A stretch of DNA of 39,973 nt from Aeriscardovia sp. Lineage in GTDB: Bacteria > Actinomycetota > Actinomycetes > Actinomycetales > Bifidobacteriaceae. The position numbers were made by a program, and so were the translations under genes. The DNA lies in contig JAFYHY010000009.1 of NCBI GenBank assembly GCA_017538895.1, positions 1 to 39,973 of the forward strand. The letters run 5' to 3'. A model generated the notes under the pieces. It saw only the letters and a program-made list of their open reading frames with translations. It did not search any database and had not been told where the DNA came from. Shown here in pieces: positions 39,906-39,973 of the stretch; positions within the stretch are counted from its first letter, which is position 1; each line of letters starts with the position of its first letter.

Positions 39906-39973
39906 ATGGAAAAGTATGACAGCATAACACGGCCTATTGCTTGTTTCCTGGTTACACTGGCGTTTGGGAACAA
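39906..39973 (+). CDS. Possible start of a gene running off the window
   Basis: The frame opens with MEKYDSITRPIACFLVTLAF and stays open to the window end (22 codons). A hydrophobic stretch from about residue 11 could be a membrane segment or signal peptide. Codons such as CGG, CTG, GCG and GGG differ from the neighbourhood. There is no ribosome-binding site, so this is weak. Confidence 0.2.
   Translation, partial: MEKYDSITRPIACFLVTLAFGN

Larger units (their letters stand above)
39319..39973. other. Long AT-rich stretch without a convincing gene
   Basis: About 650 bases upstream of the phosphodiesterase gene hold no recognisable complete coding region, tRNA or known RNA. Visible elements are a perfect 14-bp palindrome (39460-39473), an 8-bp inverted repeat AATCATCT/AGATGATT (39519-39541), and a possible gene start at 39906. 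I found no cluster of DnaA-box-like sequences. Confidence 0.5.

Noticed and set aside
39379-39973. Replication origin in the gene-free stretch
   Set aside because: No cluster of DnaA-box-like 9-mers and no dnaA/dnaN neighbours; AT-richness alone is not enough.
1-39973. CRISPR arrays, insertion sequences, prophage genes, riboswitches with known consensus, additional tRNAs
   Set aside because: I looked for regularly spaced repeats, transposase motifs, phage proteins, T-box or other recognisable riboswitch cores and further cloverleaf ends and saw none beyond tRNA-Asn.

Overview
The window is a chromosomal housekeeping segment of a low-GC actinobacterium, most likely a member of the Bifidobacteriaceae (Gardnerella/Alloscardovia/Scardovia-like). 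The case rests on a fused cytidylate kinase-Der protein, a eukaryotic-type UGP, tandem ClpP1/ClpP2 behind trigger factor, and actinobacterial marker proteins: RbpA, a GarA-type FHA protein, a PafBC-like WYL protein, DUF4193, SepH and a DUF3516-type helicase. By eye the GC content is in the low forties. I cannot name the species. I see no prophage, insertion sequence, CRISPR array or rRNA.

Layout. 55-1014 (-) aquaporin, divergent from rluB and cmk-der (+, 1145-4029), then ugpA (+). 5632-8255 (+) holds a fused PafBC-like regulator, a small membrane protein and rbpA. A long minus-strand block follows: GarA-like FHA protein, pgsA-type CDP-alcohol phosphatidyltransferase, rpe-lgt (overlapping), rlmN, cdsA, frr, pyrH, then a strong terminator, tsf and rpsB, and a separate def. 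tRNA-Asn and an acyl-CoA ligase (+) lie at 17235-19307. The minus strand resumes with clpP2, clpP1, tig, rnd, a 24-codon hydrophobic peptide, a broken small SPOR-like gene, nadE, and the chain rarA, helicase, aspS, hisS (hisS transcribed first). Divergent from hisS is a DUF349 protein (+). Next come rel, dut and DUF4193 (-), sepH (+) and a phosphodiesterase (-). About 650 bases with no convincing gene close the window.

The genes serve translation (rpsB, tsf, frr, hisS, aspS, tRNA-Asn, def, rlmN, rluB, der), protein quality control (tig, clpP1P2), lipid and envelope synthesis (cdsA, pgsA, lgt, acyl-CoA ligase), nucleotide and sugar-nucleotide metabolism (cmk, pyrH, dut, ugpA, rpe, nadE) and stress or transcription control (rel, rbpA, PafBC-like, GarA-like).

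The most unusual signal is not a gene. Islands of about 0.3-1.5 kb have one DNA strand almost purged of two bases: the top strand is A+C-rich in some and G+T-rich in others, reaching 75-90% in sampled 60-base stretches against about 50% in ordinary genes here. Third codon positions become almost purely A/C or purely G/T. Edges are sharp and often inside genes. The polarity follows the physical strand, not the direction of transcription: it continues across the divergent pairs aquaporin/rluB and hisS/DUF349 and flips inside the helicase gene. Protein composition shifts too, with Thr/Asn/Gln/His-rich stretches where the coding strand is A+C-rich. This looks like strand-specific transition pressure (A to G plus C to T on one strand) or a selected strand property. 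I know of no standard explanation.

Other points of interest are a Rel protein that seems to lack the helical and zinc-finger domains, a perfect 21-bp hairpin five bases before dut with no ribosome-binding site, a terminator whose stem includes the last codons of the opposing rel gene, and a family of unusually long hairpins between genes.
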